This document shows positions 1-10,418 of a stretch of 64,000 bases of DNA, one piece after another. The DNA is from Tissierella simiarum (lineage in GTDB: Bacteria; Bacillota; Clostridia; Tissierellales; Tissierellaceae), in the NCBI RefSeq assembly GCF_018917865.1, contig NZ_JAHLPM010000006.1, positions 1 through 64,000 of the forward strand, given 5' to 3'. Below the pieces are notes generated by a model. That model ran no database searches. It saw only the letters and a list, made by a program, of their open reading frames with translations, and was not told the DNA's origin. The first letter of the stretch is position 1. Each line of letters opens with the position of its first letter. The position numbers and the translations under genes were made by a program.

Positions 1-68
<68 letters not shown>

Positions 69-176
69 AGTTTGATTAGCTCTTTTATTTCTCTTTGAAT
101 AAATTTCTAACTCAAAGTATTTCACACTGTTTAGTTTTCTAGGTTCTTCGTCTCCTCTTGTTGAGGCGACTTTATT

Positions 177-205
177 ACTATAACATTTCTTTAACTTCTT
201 GTCAA
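177..205 (-). promoter_or_regulatory. rRNA promoter P1 (sigma-A type)
   Basis: On the minus strand a perfect TTGACA (200-205) is followed by a 17-base spacer and TATAGT (177-182). A-rich tracts upstream look like an UP element. The start point would fall near position 170, about 100 bases before mature 16S. The spacing and consensus match are read directly; activity is inferred. Confidence 0.85.
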
Positions 206-275
206 CTGTTTTTTTCAACTTTTTTAAAATCTTTTTTCTAGTTGATTTGTTGCTGTGTTCCAGCCGACTTTTATT

Positions 276-304
276 ATCATACAGGGTTTTTAACTTTTTG
301 TCAA
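276..304 (-). promoter_or_regulatory. rRNA promoter P2 (sigma-A type, upstream copy)
   Basis: A second perfect TTGACA (299-304) with a 17-base spacer and TATGAT (276-281) lies 99 bases upstream of the first. Both -35 regions sit in the same context, CTGTTGACAARAAGTTAAA, so the two promoters look like a tandem duplication. Confidence 0.82.
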
Positions 305-375
305 CAGTTTCTGATAAAATTTTTCATTTTTTTATAGATTATATCTATATTACTGATCATAACACTATTTCTGGC

Positions 376-1167
376 TTATAACAATGTTCTTTCTATTTCC
401 TTTCGGAACTTTTCTAAGATTCTCTTTTCTATTCTTGAAACAGTCATCTGAGATATATCTAACCCTTTTGCTATGGCTACTTGAGTTTTCTTATTAAAAT
501 ATCTTTCTATTAATATCTGTTTTTCTACTTCATTTAGCTTCTCCATAGTTCTCATTAAGAAATCATTATTTTCTATTTTACTAAAGTATACATCCTCTTC
601 TCCTATAAGTTCTGCTAAATTTACATCCTTATCATCATTGTTTGAATCATAAGTTACATCTAGAGATTGAGGAGTATAAACTTTACTAGCCTCCATAGCT
701 TCTAAAACTTCTTCTTCTGAACAGTTTAAATACTGTGCTATATCTTCTACTGTAGGTGATCTTTGCAATTGCTGACTTAATAATACTTTTGCATTATTTA
801 TCTTCTTAGATAATTCTTGGATTCTTCTAGGTACTCTAATGGTCCAACCTTTATCTCTAAAGTACTTTTTTATTTCTCCAATGATAGTAGGTGTAGCAAA
901 ACTTGAAAACTCAAAACCTTTATTGACATCATACCTATCTATAGCATAGATAAGTCCTATACAAGCAACTTGGTATATATCATCATAGTCGATACCCCTA
1001 TTAGCATATTTTTTAGATAGAATTTCTGCTATATATAGATGTCTTTCAATTAAAACTTCTCTAATCTGTTGATCATTAGTATCTTTTAATCTTTTAAATA
1101 GACTTTTAGTATCTGACTTTTCAATATTTTGTATATCTCCACTTTCATAGTAGTTACTTTTTATCAT
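376..1167 (-). CDS. sigB: RNA polymerase sigma factor SigB
   Basis: A 263-residue sigma-70 family factor. Region 2 (about 43-115) holds the core-binding and -10 recognition segment; a helix-turn-helix of region 4 lies at about 215-258. The stretch RDKGWTIRVPRRIQEL and the following LQRSPTVEDIAQYL resemble SigB of Bacillus more than SigF or SigG. It is the last gene of an rsbV-rsbW-sigB operon and its ATG overlaps the rsbW stop (ATGA), implying translational coupling. It probably directs a general-stress regulon and is held inactive by RsbW. SigF with a spoIIA-type operon was the alternative; the region 2-3 sequence favours SigB. Confidence 0.9.
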   Translation of the reverse strand: MIKSNYYESGDIQNIEKSDTKSLFKRLKDTNDQQIREVLIERHLYIAEILSKKYANRGIDYDDIYQVACIGLIYAIDRYDVNKGFEFSSFATPTIIGEIKKYFRDKGWTIRVPRRIQELSKKINNAKVLLSQQLQRSPTVEDIAQYLNCSEEEVLEAMEASKVYTPQSLDVTYDSNNDDKDVNLAELIGEEDVYFSKIENNDFLMRTMEKLNEVEKQILIERYFNKKTQVAIAKGLDISQMTVSRIEKRILEKFRKEIERTLL

Positions 1168-1541
1168 TTACTACCATCCTCTATATATTTTATCATTTCT
1201 ATTCCATATTCATTAAACTTAACTTCATCCATTAGAGATTTAATTATAAGCAATCCAAGCTCTCTTTCCTTTCCTTCACTTAATTCATAAGGTATGTTTT
1301 CTTTTACATTCTTCACCCTAATAACCAGCTTGTCCTCTTCTACTTCAAATTCAATTGATATTTCTTCCTTACCATTTAGATTTAAAGCATTAATACACGC
1401 TTCTGCTATAGATACTTTAACATCTTCTATTTCGTCAATATTTAGTCCTATCTTATGTGCTATGGCTGAAGTAGTTAATCTAACTACACTAATATAATCT
1501 GGTTTACTTGGAATGATAAGGCTTACAACATCTTTACTCAT
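1164..1541 (-). CDS. rsbW: Anti-sigma B factor, serine-protein kinase RsbW
   Basis: A 125-residue GHKL-type ATPase/kinase. The N-box (SIAEACINAL) near residues 45-55 marks the ATP-binding fold of RsbW/SpoIIAB proteins. The family binds the sigma factor and phosphorylates the anti-anti-sigma factor on serine. An in-frame GTG lies three codons upstream, but it overlaps the Shine-Dalgarno AGAGGTGA, so the ATG at 1541 (MSKDVV) is the better start. It overlaps the end of rsbV by 8 bases and the start of sigB by 4, so all three genes are coupled. Confidence 0.9.
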   Translation of the reverse strand: MSKDVVSLIIPSKPDYISVVRLTTSAIAHKIGLNIDEIEDVKVSIAEACINALNLNGKEEISIEFEVEEDKLVIRVKNVKENIPYELSEGKERELGLLIIKSLMDEVKFNEYGIEMIKYIEDGSK

Positions 1542-1863
1542 TACCTTCACCTCTAATTATAAATAACTTATCTAGGTCTGTTATATCGAATAACTTTCTA
1601 ATATTAGGTTTAATATCTTCTAAATATATTTTATTATTATTTGCTTTAACTGTTTTAAGTATACTTATTAAAGAACCTAAACCAGTGCTATCTACATAAT
1701 CTAACTTTTTACCATTTATCAATAAGTCTGTTTTTTTTGTATCAAAAGCTCTTAAAATTTCTTCCTTAAACTTAGAAGAAGTATAAATATCTACTTCACC
1801 TTCTGGTGAAAAAACCCATAAATTTTCTTCTTCATTGAAGTTTATAGATATATTTAAAGACAT
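1534..1863 (-). CDS. rsbV: Anti-sigma factor antagonist RsbV (STAS domain)
   Basis: A 109-residue STAS-domain protein. The motif DSTGLG around residue 59 carries the serine that RsbW phosphorylates in this family; unphosphorylated RsbV releases SigB from RsbW. An open frame continues 40 codons further upstream, but the ATG at 1863 is preceded by a strong AAAGGAGG and matches the family length. No phosphatase gene (rsbU/rsbP-like) is adjacent, so the upstream signal input must be encoded elsewhere. Confidence 0.9.
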   Translation of the reverse strand: MSLNISINFNEEENLWVFSPEGEVDIYTSSKFKEEILRAFDTKKTDLLINGKKLDYVDSTGLGSLISILKTVKANNNKIYLEDIKPNIRKLFDITDLDKLFIIRGEGNE

Positions 1864-1971
1864 AGGAAAACCTCCTTTATTTCCATAACAATTTATATTA
1901 ATTTTATAATAAATAATAACTAATGTAAAGTAAAATACTAGGATATAACAGTTTTTTACCTTAATCATCAA

Positions 1972-2000
1972 AGGGCATCTCATTAATCTGAGATGCCCTA
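1972..2000 (-). terminator. Terminator after gyrA
   Basis: A perfect 10-bp stem (GGGCATCTCA / TGAGATGCCC) with a 6-base loop directly follows the gyrA stop. The T-tract is short and interrupted, so termination may be incomplete. Confidence 0.75.
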
Positions 2001-2003
2001 ATA

Positions 2004-4433
2004 TTATTCTTCTGTCACTTCTACATATTTAGCTACAGCTACAACTCGATCATCTTTCATTTTCATTAGAGTAACCCCTTGAGTGCTTCTTCCCATAATC
2101 GATATATCTTTAGCCTTAAGTCTAATTATAGTACCTCCAAGAGAAATCATCATTATCTCATCATTTTCATCAACTACTTTTGCAGACACTATTTTTCCAG
2201 TCTTATCTTTTATATTATAAGTTTTTAGCCCTCTTCCTCCTCTGTTTTGAACTCTATATTCATCTAAAGAGGTTCTTTTTCCAAATCCATATTCACTTAT
2301 TACTAAAAGATGTTTATCTTCTTCAACTAAATCCATAGCTACTACTTTATCATTTTTACCTAAAGTAATAGCTTTGACTCCCATAGCACCTCTTCCCATT
2401 TCTCTAACATCATTTTCATCAAATCTAATAGCCATTCCATTAAGAGTAACCACTATTAATTCCCTTTTTCCATTGGTCTTTCTAACAGCTATTAACTCAT
2501 CATCTTCTTTTAAGCTTATACCTATTATGCCATTCTTCCTTATATTTTCAAATTTGTTTAATTTAGTCTTCTTTATAATACCTTCTTTTGTAGCAAGAAC
2601 TAAATTACTTTCTGGATCATATTTTTCTATAGGTATGATAGCCGTTACTTTTTCATCTCCTGTTAGGTTTAGTAAATTTATAATTGCCGTTCCTTTTGCT
2701 TGTCTTCCACCTTCAGGAATTTCATAAGCTTTCAAAGAAAAGACTTTACCCTTATTTGTAAAGAATAATATAGTATCATGGGTAGAAGTAATAAATAAGT
2801 CTTCTACAAAGTCTTCTTCTCTAGTAGTTAAAGCAATTATACCTTTTCCACCTCTTCTTTGAGTCTTATAGGTATCTTCAGGCATTCTCTTTATATATCC
2901 AAAGTGAGTTAGTGTAATTACCACATCTTCTTCTTCAATCATATCTTCTATATCTATTTCATCTGCAGAAGGCATTATTCTTGTTCTTCTTCTATCACCA
3001 TATTTTTCTTTTATTTCTAATAATTCATCTTTTATTATTTGATATATAAGCCTTTCATTTGCTAAAATTTCTCTTAGTCTATTTATTTCTTTTATAAGTG
3101 CTTCATATTCTTCTTCTAACTTTTCTCTTTCTAATCCAGTAAGACGTTTAAGTCTCATATCTAAAATTGCTTGAGATTGTCTATCTGACAAGCCAAAACT
3201 ACTCATCAATCTTTCTTTAGCTACAGAATCATCTTTAGAACTTCTAATTATATTGATTACTTCATCTATATTATCTAAAGCAATTTTTAATCCTTCAACT
3301 ATATGAGCTCTTTCCTCTGCTTTATTTAAATCAAACTGGGTTCTTCTTATAATAACTTCTTTTTGATAATCTATATAATGTTTTAATACTTGTTTTAAGT
3401 TTAATACTTTAGGCTCACCATTGACTAAGGCTAGCATTATAACTCCAAAGGTTGTATGAAGTTGAGTTTGTTTATATAAATTATTTAACACTACATTTGG
3501 ATTAGCATCCCTTTTTAATTCAATAACAATACGCATACCTTCTCTATCAGATTCATCTCTTAAATCAGATATTCCTTCAAGTTTTTTATCTCGTACATAT
3601 TCAGCTATTTTCTCAATTAAATTTGCTTTATTAACTTGATAAGGTAGCTCTGTTACAATTATTCTCATTCTTCCTTTGTTTGTTTCTTCAAATTCGGTTA
3701 CAGCACGAAGTGCAATTTTCCCTCTTCCAGTCCTAAATGCAGATTTTATTCCTTCTTTCCCCATTATCATTGCACCTGTAGGAAAATCTGGACCCTTAAT
3801 TACTTTCATTAAATCTTCTATATCTGTTTCTGGTTCATCTATTAACATAACTATTCCATCTATTACTTCTTTTAAGTTATGAGGGGGTATATTTGTAGCC
3901 ATACCTACAGCTATACCAGATGATCCATTAACTAATAGGTTAGGAAATCTACTTGGTAAAACAATAGGTTCTTTTAAAGTTTCATCAAAATTAGGTCTAT
4001 AATCTATAGTATCTTTGTTTATATCCCTTAACATTTCCATTGTTAGTTTTGTCATTTTTACTTCTGTATAACGCATGGCTGCTGCACTATCTCCGTCTAT
4101 GGAACCAAAGTTACCATGACCATCTACTAAAAGATATCTAGTATTAAAGTCTTGGGCAAGTCTAACCATAGCATCATATACTGAGGTATCAGAATGAGGA
4201 TGATACTTACCTAATACATCCCCTACAACTCTAGCAGATTTTCTATATTGTTTATCAGGGGTCATTCCTAATTCATTCATTGCATAAAGTATTCTTCTGT
4301 GAACCGGCTTTAATCCATCTCTAACATCTGGGAGAGCCCTACTTGCTATTACACTCATGGCATAGTCTAAGTAGGACTTCTTCATTTCTTCTTCAATGTT
4401 GATTTCTATTATATTATCTGTTTCCCTGTCCAT
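2004..4433 (-). CDS. gyrA: DNA gyrase subunit A
   Basis: An 809-residue type IIA topoisomerase subunit; with GyrB it introduces negative supercoils. The catalytic tyrosine sits in RYTEVKM at residue 122, and the C-terminal domain carries a GyrA box (QRRGGKG), separating it from ParC. The start chosen is the ATG at 4433, which has AAGGAGG at ideal spacing; an upstream in-frame start at 4460 lacks one. The numbering coincides with E. coli. In the quinolone-determining region residue 81 is serine where glycine is normal, 83 is threonine and 87 aspartate. Unusually, gyrA is not adjacent to gyrB: three peptide-transport genes lie between them. Confidence 0.98.
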   Translation of the reverse strand: MDRETDNIIEINIEEEMKKSYLDYAMSVIASRALPDVRDGLKPVHRRILYAMNELGMTPDKQYRKSARVVGDVLGKYHPHSDTSVYDAMVRLAQDFNTRYLLVDGHGNFGSIDGDSAAAMRYTEVKMTKLTMEMLRDINKDTIDYRPNFDETLKEPIVLPSRFPNLLVNGSSGIAVGMATNIPPHNLKEVIDGIVMLIDEPETDIEDLMKVIKGPDFPTGAMIMGKEGIKSAFRTGRGKIALRAVTEFEETNKGRMRIIVTELPYQVNKANLIEKIAEYVRDKKLEGISDLRDESDREGMRIVIELKRDANPNVVLNNLYKQTQLHTTFGVIMLALVNGEPKVLNLKQVLKHYIDYQKEVIIRRTQFDLNKAEERAHIVEGLKIALDNIDEVINIIRSSKDDSVAKERLMSSFGLSDRQSQAILDMRLKRLTGLEREKLEEEYEALIKEINRLREILANERLIYQIIKDELLEIKEKYGDRRRTRIMPSADEIDIEDMIEEEDVVITLTHFGYIKRMPEDTYKTQRRGGKGIIALTTREEDFVEDLFITSTHDTILFFTNKGKVFSLKAYEIPEGGRQAKGTAIINLLNLTGDEKVTAIIPIEKYDPESNLVLATKEGIIKKTKLNKFENIRKNGIIGISLKEDDELIAVRKTNGKRELIVVTLNGMAIRFDENDVREMGRGAMGVKAITLGKNDKVVAMDLVEEDKHLLVISEYGFGKRTSLDEYRVQNRGGRGLKTYNIKDKTGKIVSAKVVDENDEIMMISLGGTIIRLKAKDISIMGRSTQGVTLMKMKDDRVVAVAKYVEVTEE

Positions 4434-4540
4434 AACTTCCTCCTTAACAACAGTATGCAAATTATAATTTGCTATATTAGGAATATTATATCATATTTTC
4501 TCTTTATTAAAAATTATTGTCCATTTCTTTTATTTTTAAC

Positions 4541-5395
4541 CTAAAATTTTTGACTTTGTATGTTTCTAGGATCGAGAACATCTCTTAACATATCCCCCAA
4601 TACATTAAAACTTAAAACGGTTAACAATATTAATATTCCAGGAAAAGCTGCTAAGTAAGGGGCATCCTGCATATATTTTTGAGCATTTCTAAGCATACTT
4701 CCCCAAGATGAAAAAGGTTCCACTACACCAAAACCTAAGAAACTTAGAGAAGATTCAGTTAATATTGCTGAAGCAACATTTAAGGTAGAAGAAACTATTA
4801 TAGTAGATAATATGTTCGGAATAATATGTCTAAATATAATCCAAAAATTATTTCCTCCTAAAGTTTTAGAACACAGTACATACTCCCTTTCTTTTAAAGT
4901 TAGAGTTTCTGACCTAACTATTCTAGCTACACTTGTCCAGCCAAACAGTCCGATAATTAGAATAATACTAGCTATGCCCGGCTTAAAATAAGCATTTATA
5001 ATTAATATTATAAAGAAACTTGGTATAGACATAATTATATCTACAGTTCTCATAAGGAAACTATCTATTCTTCCACCAAAATATCCGCTTATAGCTCCTA
5101 TTAAAGTACCAATAGTCATTGAAATTATCATAGAAACAAATCCTACTGTTAGAGATACCCTTCCTCCATAAAGTGCTCTCGTAAAATAATCTCTTCCTAA
5201 ATCGTCTGTTCCAAATATATGTTTTTTGTTTGGGCTTACTAGTTTATTGTTTATATCTATTTTTGTAGGATCATATGGAGATAAAAATGCAAAAATAGAG
5301 GATAAAATTAATATAGATATTATACAAACATATATTTTTATACTCTTATTTTTCTTAACATATTCTTTTGTTTTTTTTATTGTAACCTCATTCAT
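4541..5395 (-). CDS. Peptide/nickel-type ABC transporter permease (OppC/DppC family)
   Basis: A 284-residue integral membrane protein of the BPD_transp_1 family. A first membrane helix (about 19-37) is followed by the OppC-type motif DDLGRDYFTRALYGGR and further helices; the cytoplasmic EAA loop that contacts the ATPase is near GWTSVARIVRSETL. It is the third gene of a binding protein-permease-permease operon on the minus strand, starting 5 bases after the preceding permease, with AAGGTGA as ribosome site. No OppD/OppF ATPases follow; gyrA comes next. The substrate is probably an oligopeptide, but nickel or another ligand cannot be excluded. Confidence 0.9.
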   Translation of the reverse strand: MNEVTIKKTKEYVKKNKSIKIYVCIISILILSSIFAFLSPYDPTKIDINNKLVSPNKKHIFGTDDLGRDYFTRALYGGRVSLTVGFVSMIISMTIGTLIGAISGYFGGRIDSFLMRTVDIIMSIPSFFIILIINAYFKPGIASIILIIGLFGWTSVARIVRSETLTLKEREYVLCSKTLGGNNFWIIFRHIIPNILSTIIVSSTLNVASAILTESSLSFLGFGVVEPFSSWGSMLRNAQKYMQDAPYLAAFPGILILLTVLSFNVLGDMLRDVLDPRNIQSQKF

Positions 5396-5400
5396 CTAAA

Positions 5401-6351
5401 TCACCTTATTAGCTTTATTCTTGGATCTACAATAGAATAACAGATATCAGATACTAAATTTCCTACAATCAACATTACCGAAGATAACATTGTTATAGCC
5501 ATAATAACGGGATAATCAAAGTTGAATATAGATCCTACCCCTAATCTTCCCATACCTGGCCATCCAAAAATACTTTCTGTTATAAAAGCTCCTGACACTA
5601 GAGATGGTAGATTCATTCCAAGTATTGTGATTACAGGTAGCAAAGAATTCTTTAAAATATGAACGTAAAGTATTCTTTTGTAATTTAAACCTTTAGACCT
5701 TAACATATCTACATAATTTTCATCCATCTCATCTATGACATTACTTCTTATATATCTGGTCAGAATTGATGTATTAGGAAAACTAAGAACTATAACAGGC
5801 ATTATTCCATGTTTTATTAAATCTAAAGTTGACTTTACTCCTATCGATCTCATTCCTAAACTTGGAAGTATCTTAAACTTTAAAGAAAATGTATATATCA
5901 ACATCATAGCAAACCAAAAACTAGGAATGGATATTCCTATATAGCAGACTTTTGAAATGAATTTATCTAAGAATTTATCTTTATAGACAGCAGAAATTGT
6001 TCCCAATGCTATTGATAAAATAACAGAAATAATCATAGATATGCCCATTAACCCAATGGTTGGACCTATTCTTTCTTTGATGAGTTTTATAACTGGTTGA
6101 TAATTTATAAAAGAATATCCTAAATCACCTTTTAAAAGGTTTTTTATCCAGTAAAAATATTGTATATATATAGGTTTATCTAAGCCAAGTCTTGTTCTAG
6201 TTCTTTCTATTTGTTCATAAGTCATTTGTGGGGTAATAAACACCTTTACTGGATCTCCTGGTGCCATTCTTATTATAGAAAAAGATATAATAGAGATAAT
6301 TATAAGAATTGGTATAGATTGAATAATTCTCTTTATTACAAATCTTGTCAT
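5401..6351 (-). CDS. Peptide/nickel-type ABC transporter permease (OppB/DppB family)
   Basis: A 316-residue membrane protein of the DppB/OppB family. The N-terminal helix with the RMAPGDPV signature and the extracytoplasmic loop before helix 2 are typical, and the EAA loop is near YVDMLRSKGLNYKRILYVHILKNSLLP. It forms the heterodimeric channel with the downstream OppC-type protein. A clear AAGGAG precedes the ATG. It follows the binding-protein gene, separated by a perfect palindromic hairpin that probably reduces expression of the two permeases relative to the binding protein. Confidence 0.91.
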   Translation of the reverse strand: MTRFVIKRIIQSIPILIIISIISFSIIRMAPGDPVKVFITPQMTYEQIERTRTRLGLDKPIYIQYFYWIKNLLKGDLGYSFINYQPVIKLIKERIGPTIGLMGISMIISVILSIALGTISAVYKDKFLDKFISKVCYIGISIPSFWFAMMLIYTFSLKFKILPSLGMRSIGVKSTLDLIKHGIMPVIVLSFPNTSILTRYIRSNVIDEMDENYVDMLRSKGLNYKRILYVHILKNSLLPVITILGMNLPSLVSGAFITESIFGWPGMGRLGVGSIFNFDYPVIMAITMLSSVMLIVGNLVSDICYSIVDPRIKLIR

Positions 6352-6380
6352 TATTATACTCCTTAATATTTATATTAACT

Positions 6381-6412
6381 AAAGTAAACTAGGAAATTTC
6401 CTAGTTTACTTT
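6381..6412 (-). terminator. Intra-operon hairpin between binding-protein and permease genes
   Basis: A perfect 32-base palindrome (arms AAAGTAAACTAGGAAA and its complement) lies between the binding-protein stop and the permease start. It could act as a partial terminator or as an mRNA-stabilising 3' hairpin, a common device to make more binding protein than permease. Being an exact palindrome, the same structure forms on both strands. Confidence 0.7.
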
Positions 6413-6416
6413 GCTT

Positions 6417-8030
6417 TTATTCAATAATATAAAGTTTTGATAAATCTTCAAATATAAATATTGGCATTAATTTAGATTCTTCTACTCCTCCAATATTTCC
6501 ACTTACTGCTATAAGAGCTTTTGGATAACATATTGGATATTGTATCATTTCATCCATGATTTGTTTTTGAATGTTTTCATATAATTCTTGTCTCTTAGCT
6601 TTATCTATTTCCATCGGTCCTTGAACCCACATTTTATCCATTTCTTCATTTTCATATCCAACAAAGTTATAAGGACCACCTTTTGTAAATATTAATTTAT
6701 AACTATCCGGTTCTTGTCCCATAATATATCCATTAAATACTAAATCAAAATCACGATTGTCTGGTTCAAATAATTTTTGATAAAAAGCTCCTCTATCTAA
6801 TGGCATAAGCTCTAATTCTATTCCTATCTCTTTTAGTTTTTGTTGAATTATTAAAGCTTCTTTTTCTTGTTCTTTAGATGTACTTATGTATCCAAGAGTA
6901 AGCTTAATATTTTCTTTTCCTGATTCTTTTAATAAATCTTTTGCTAGTTCTACATTATGTTCATATTTATTTACATCTTCTGTATAATATAATGTTTGAG
7001 GAGTAAGTACTGTATAAGCTGGAACTGCATATTCTAAAGAATCATAAGCTCCTTTTATTATTTCTTCCTTGTCTAAAGCATAAGCTATAGCTTGTCTTAC
7101 TTTTTTGTCTTTTAAATCATCATTATTTAATTTAAAAGCCATGTAATTTAACATACCTTCATCAAAACCATATACTTTGAAGTCATTGCTATTTTGATAT
7201 TTTTCATATTCATTAACATCTATATATCTTACTGATATTTCACCATTTTCAAAAGCTACATTTGCAGCATTAGAATCTGCTACAACTCTGTATACCACTT
7301 GATCTAAATGAGGTTTCCCATTATGATAATCATCAAATCTTTCTAAAATTATACTTTCTCCTTTGTTCCATTCTTTCATTTTAAATGGACCAGTACCTAT
7401 AGGATTTTCATTTTTTTCGCTTTTTGTAAAATCTTCTTCTCCTTCAAATATATGCTTTGCAATAGGAGTAACTCCTGCAAGGGTTTCAATAAATGGTACT
7501 GAAACTTCAGGCAAAATTATCTTTACTGTTAAGTCATCTACTTTTTCAAAACTTATAGGTTTTCCACCTATAATAAAGTTTTGATATGCATTTGCATTTT
7601 GTTTTTCATCAATTAACTTTTCCAATGTAAAAATTAAATCATCTGCAGTTAAATTTTCACCATCATGCCATTTTACCCCTTCTTTAAGCTTCACTGTATA
7701 AGTTAAGTTATCTTCAGATACAGAAACGTTTTCAGCTAAATAATATCTAGTCTCATTTCCATCCCTAACAAATAAAGGATCAAATAAAGCATTATCAATA
7801 GTCATAGTAACTCTATCTGTAGCATAGAATGGATGTAATATTTTAGGGTCATCTCCTATACCAAATACCATCATTCCGCCATCTTTTATTTTTTCCTCTG
7901 ATCCTTCTACTACATTAGTACCATTTTCTTCGTTTTCTGGCTCTGTAGAAACCTCTTCTTTCTCGCCACAGCCAACACTTAATACTAATATTAAAGATAA
8001 AAACAATACTAATATTTTTTTAAATTTCAT
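6417..8030 (-). CDS. Peptide-type ABC transporter substrate-binding lipoprotein
   Basis: A 537-residue SBP_bac_5 family protein. The signal peptide ends in a lipobox (LSVGC, cysteine at residue 21), so it is a lipoprotein on the outer face of the membrane. The mature part begins with an acidic low-complexity linker, then the family fold, including YTVKLKEGVKWHDGENLTADD near residue 130. It delivers ligand to the two permeases downstream. AAGGAGG precedes the start. The family binds mostly di- or oligopeptides; the ligand cannot be read from sequence. Confidence 0.93.
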   Translation of the reverse strand: MKFKKILVLFLSLILVLSVGCGEKEEVSTEPENEENGTNVVEGSEEKIKDGGMMVFGIGDDPKILHPFYATDRVTMTIDNALFDPLFVRDGNETRYYLAENVSVSEDNLTYTVKLKEGVKWHDGENLTADDLIFTLEKLIDEKQNANAYQNFIIGGKPISFEKVDDLTVKIILPEVSVPFIETLAGVTPIAKHIFEGEEDFTKSEKNENPIGTGPFKMKEWNKGESIILERFDDYHNGKPHLDQVVYRVVADSNAANVAFENGEISVRYIDVNEYEKYQNSNDFKVYGFDEGMLNYMAFKLNNDDLKDKKVRQAIAYALDKEEIIKGAYDSLEYAVPAYTVLTPQTLYYTEDVNKYEHNVELAKDLLKESGKENIKLTLGYISTSKEQEKEALIIQQKLKEIGIELELMPLDRGAFYQKLFEPDNRDFDLVFNGYIMGQEPDSYKLIFTKGGPYNFVGYENEEMDKMWVQGPMEIDKAKRQELYENIQKQIMDEMIQYPICYPKALIAVSGNIGGVEESKLMPIFIFEDLSKLYIIE

Positions 8031-8154
8031 TAGTTATGCCTCCTTAGTGTTGTAAATATTCTCCAATAAATATATTAATTGAAATGTAGCTTTTTTAACA
8101 ATTGTTTTTATTTATAAGTATCTAAATTGATATAATTTTTATCTATGACTAGAT

Positions 8155-8185
8155 AAAAAAAAGAAGCATAGATTTCTCTATACCT

Positions 8186-8186
<1 letters not shown>
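8155..8186 (-). terminator. Terminator after gyrB
   Basis: A 10-bp stem (two G-T wobbles) closed by a GAAA loop, followed by eight T residues on the minus strand, begins at the gyrB stop codon. It isolates the gyrB transcript from the transport operon downstream. Confidence 0.88.
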
Positions 8187-10096
<1,910 letters not shown>

Positions 10097-10117
10097 TTAT
10101 TTCCCTCCAATCTTAGT

Positions 10118-10402
10118 TTATCCATTAATAGTATTTCTCTTTGCTAGAGTAGTAGACGATATATTCGATGTATAAAGTACATAACTACTCTTGCGGCGTC
10201 TATTATTACTGTGAATTTCTTTTTTACAAGTAATAATATATGTTTTAACACCTTTATCTATAGTATTATATAAGCATCCTTCTTCTATTAATTTATTAAT
10301 AAAGCGTCTTGTAGTCCTTGAACTATCTACAGCTTTTTTATCTAAAATGGATATAATATCCCTTTCAAGTATAGAAATATTTTCACCTATATGAAGAATC
10401 AT
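10118..10402 (-). CDS. remB: Extracellular matrix/biofilm regulator RemB (DUF370, YaaB)
   Basis: A 94-residue protein of the RemA/RemB (DUF370) family; the N-terminal MILHIGENISILERDIISIL and the SSRTTRRFI stretch are diagnostic. In Bacillus subtilis the gene (yaaB) occupies the same position between recF and gyrB, and RemA/RemB help activate biofilm-matrix genes. The C-terminal 20 residues here are serine/threonine-rich and look less constrained. It probably belongs to the recF-gyrB transcription unit. Confidence 0.85.
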   Translation of the reverse strand: MILHIGENISILERDIISILDKKAVDSSRTTRRFINKLIEEGCLYNTIDKGVKTYIITCKKEIHSNNRRRKSSYVLYTSNISSTTLAKRNTING

Positions 10403-10418
10403 GTTTTGAAACCTCTTT

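Noticed and set aside
199-381. Short plus-strand frame over the rRNA promoter region
   Set aside because: No ribosome site, T-rich low-complexity product, and it covers two strong minus-strand promoters.
376-1863. spoIIA operon (spoIIAA-spoIIAB-sigF) as the identity of the three-gene unit
   Set aside because: Sigma region 2-3 (RDKGWTIRVPRRIQEL, LQRSPTVEDIAQYL) resembles SigB rather than SigF.
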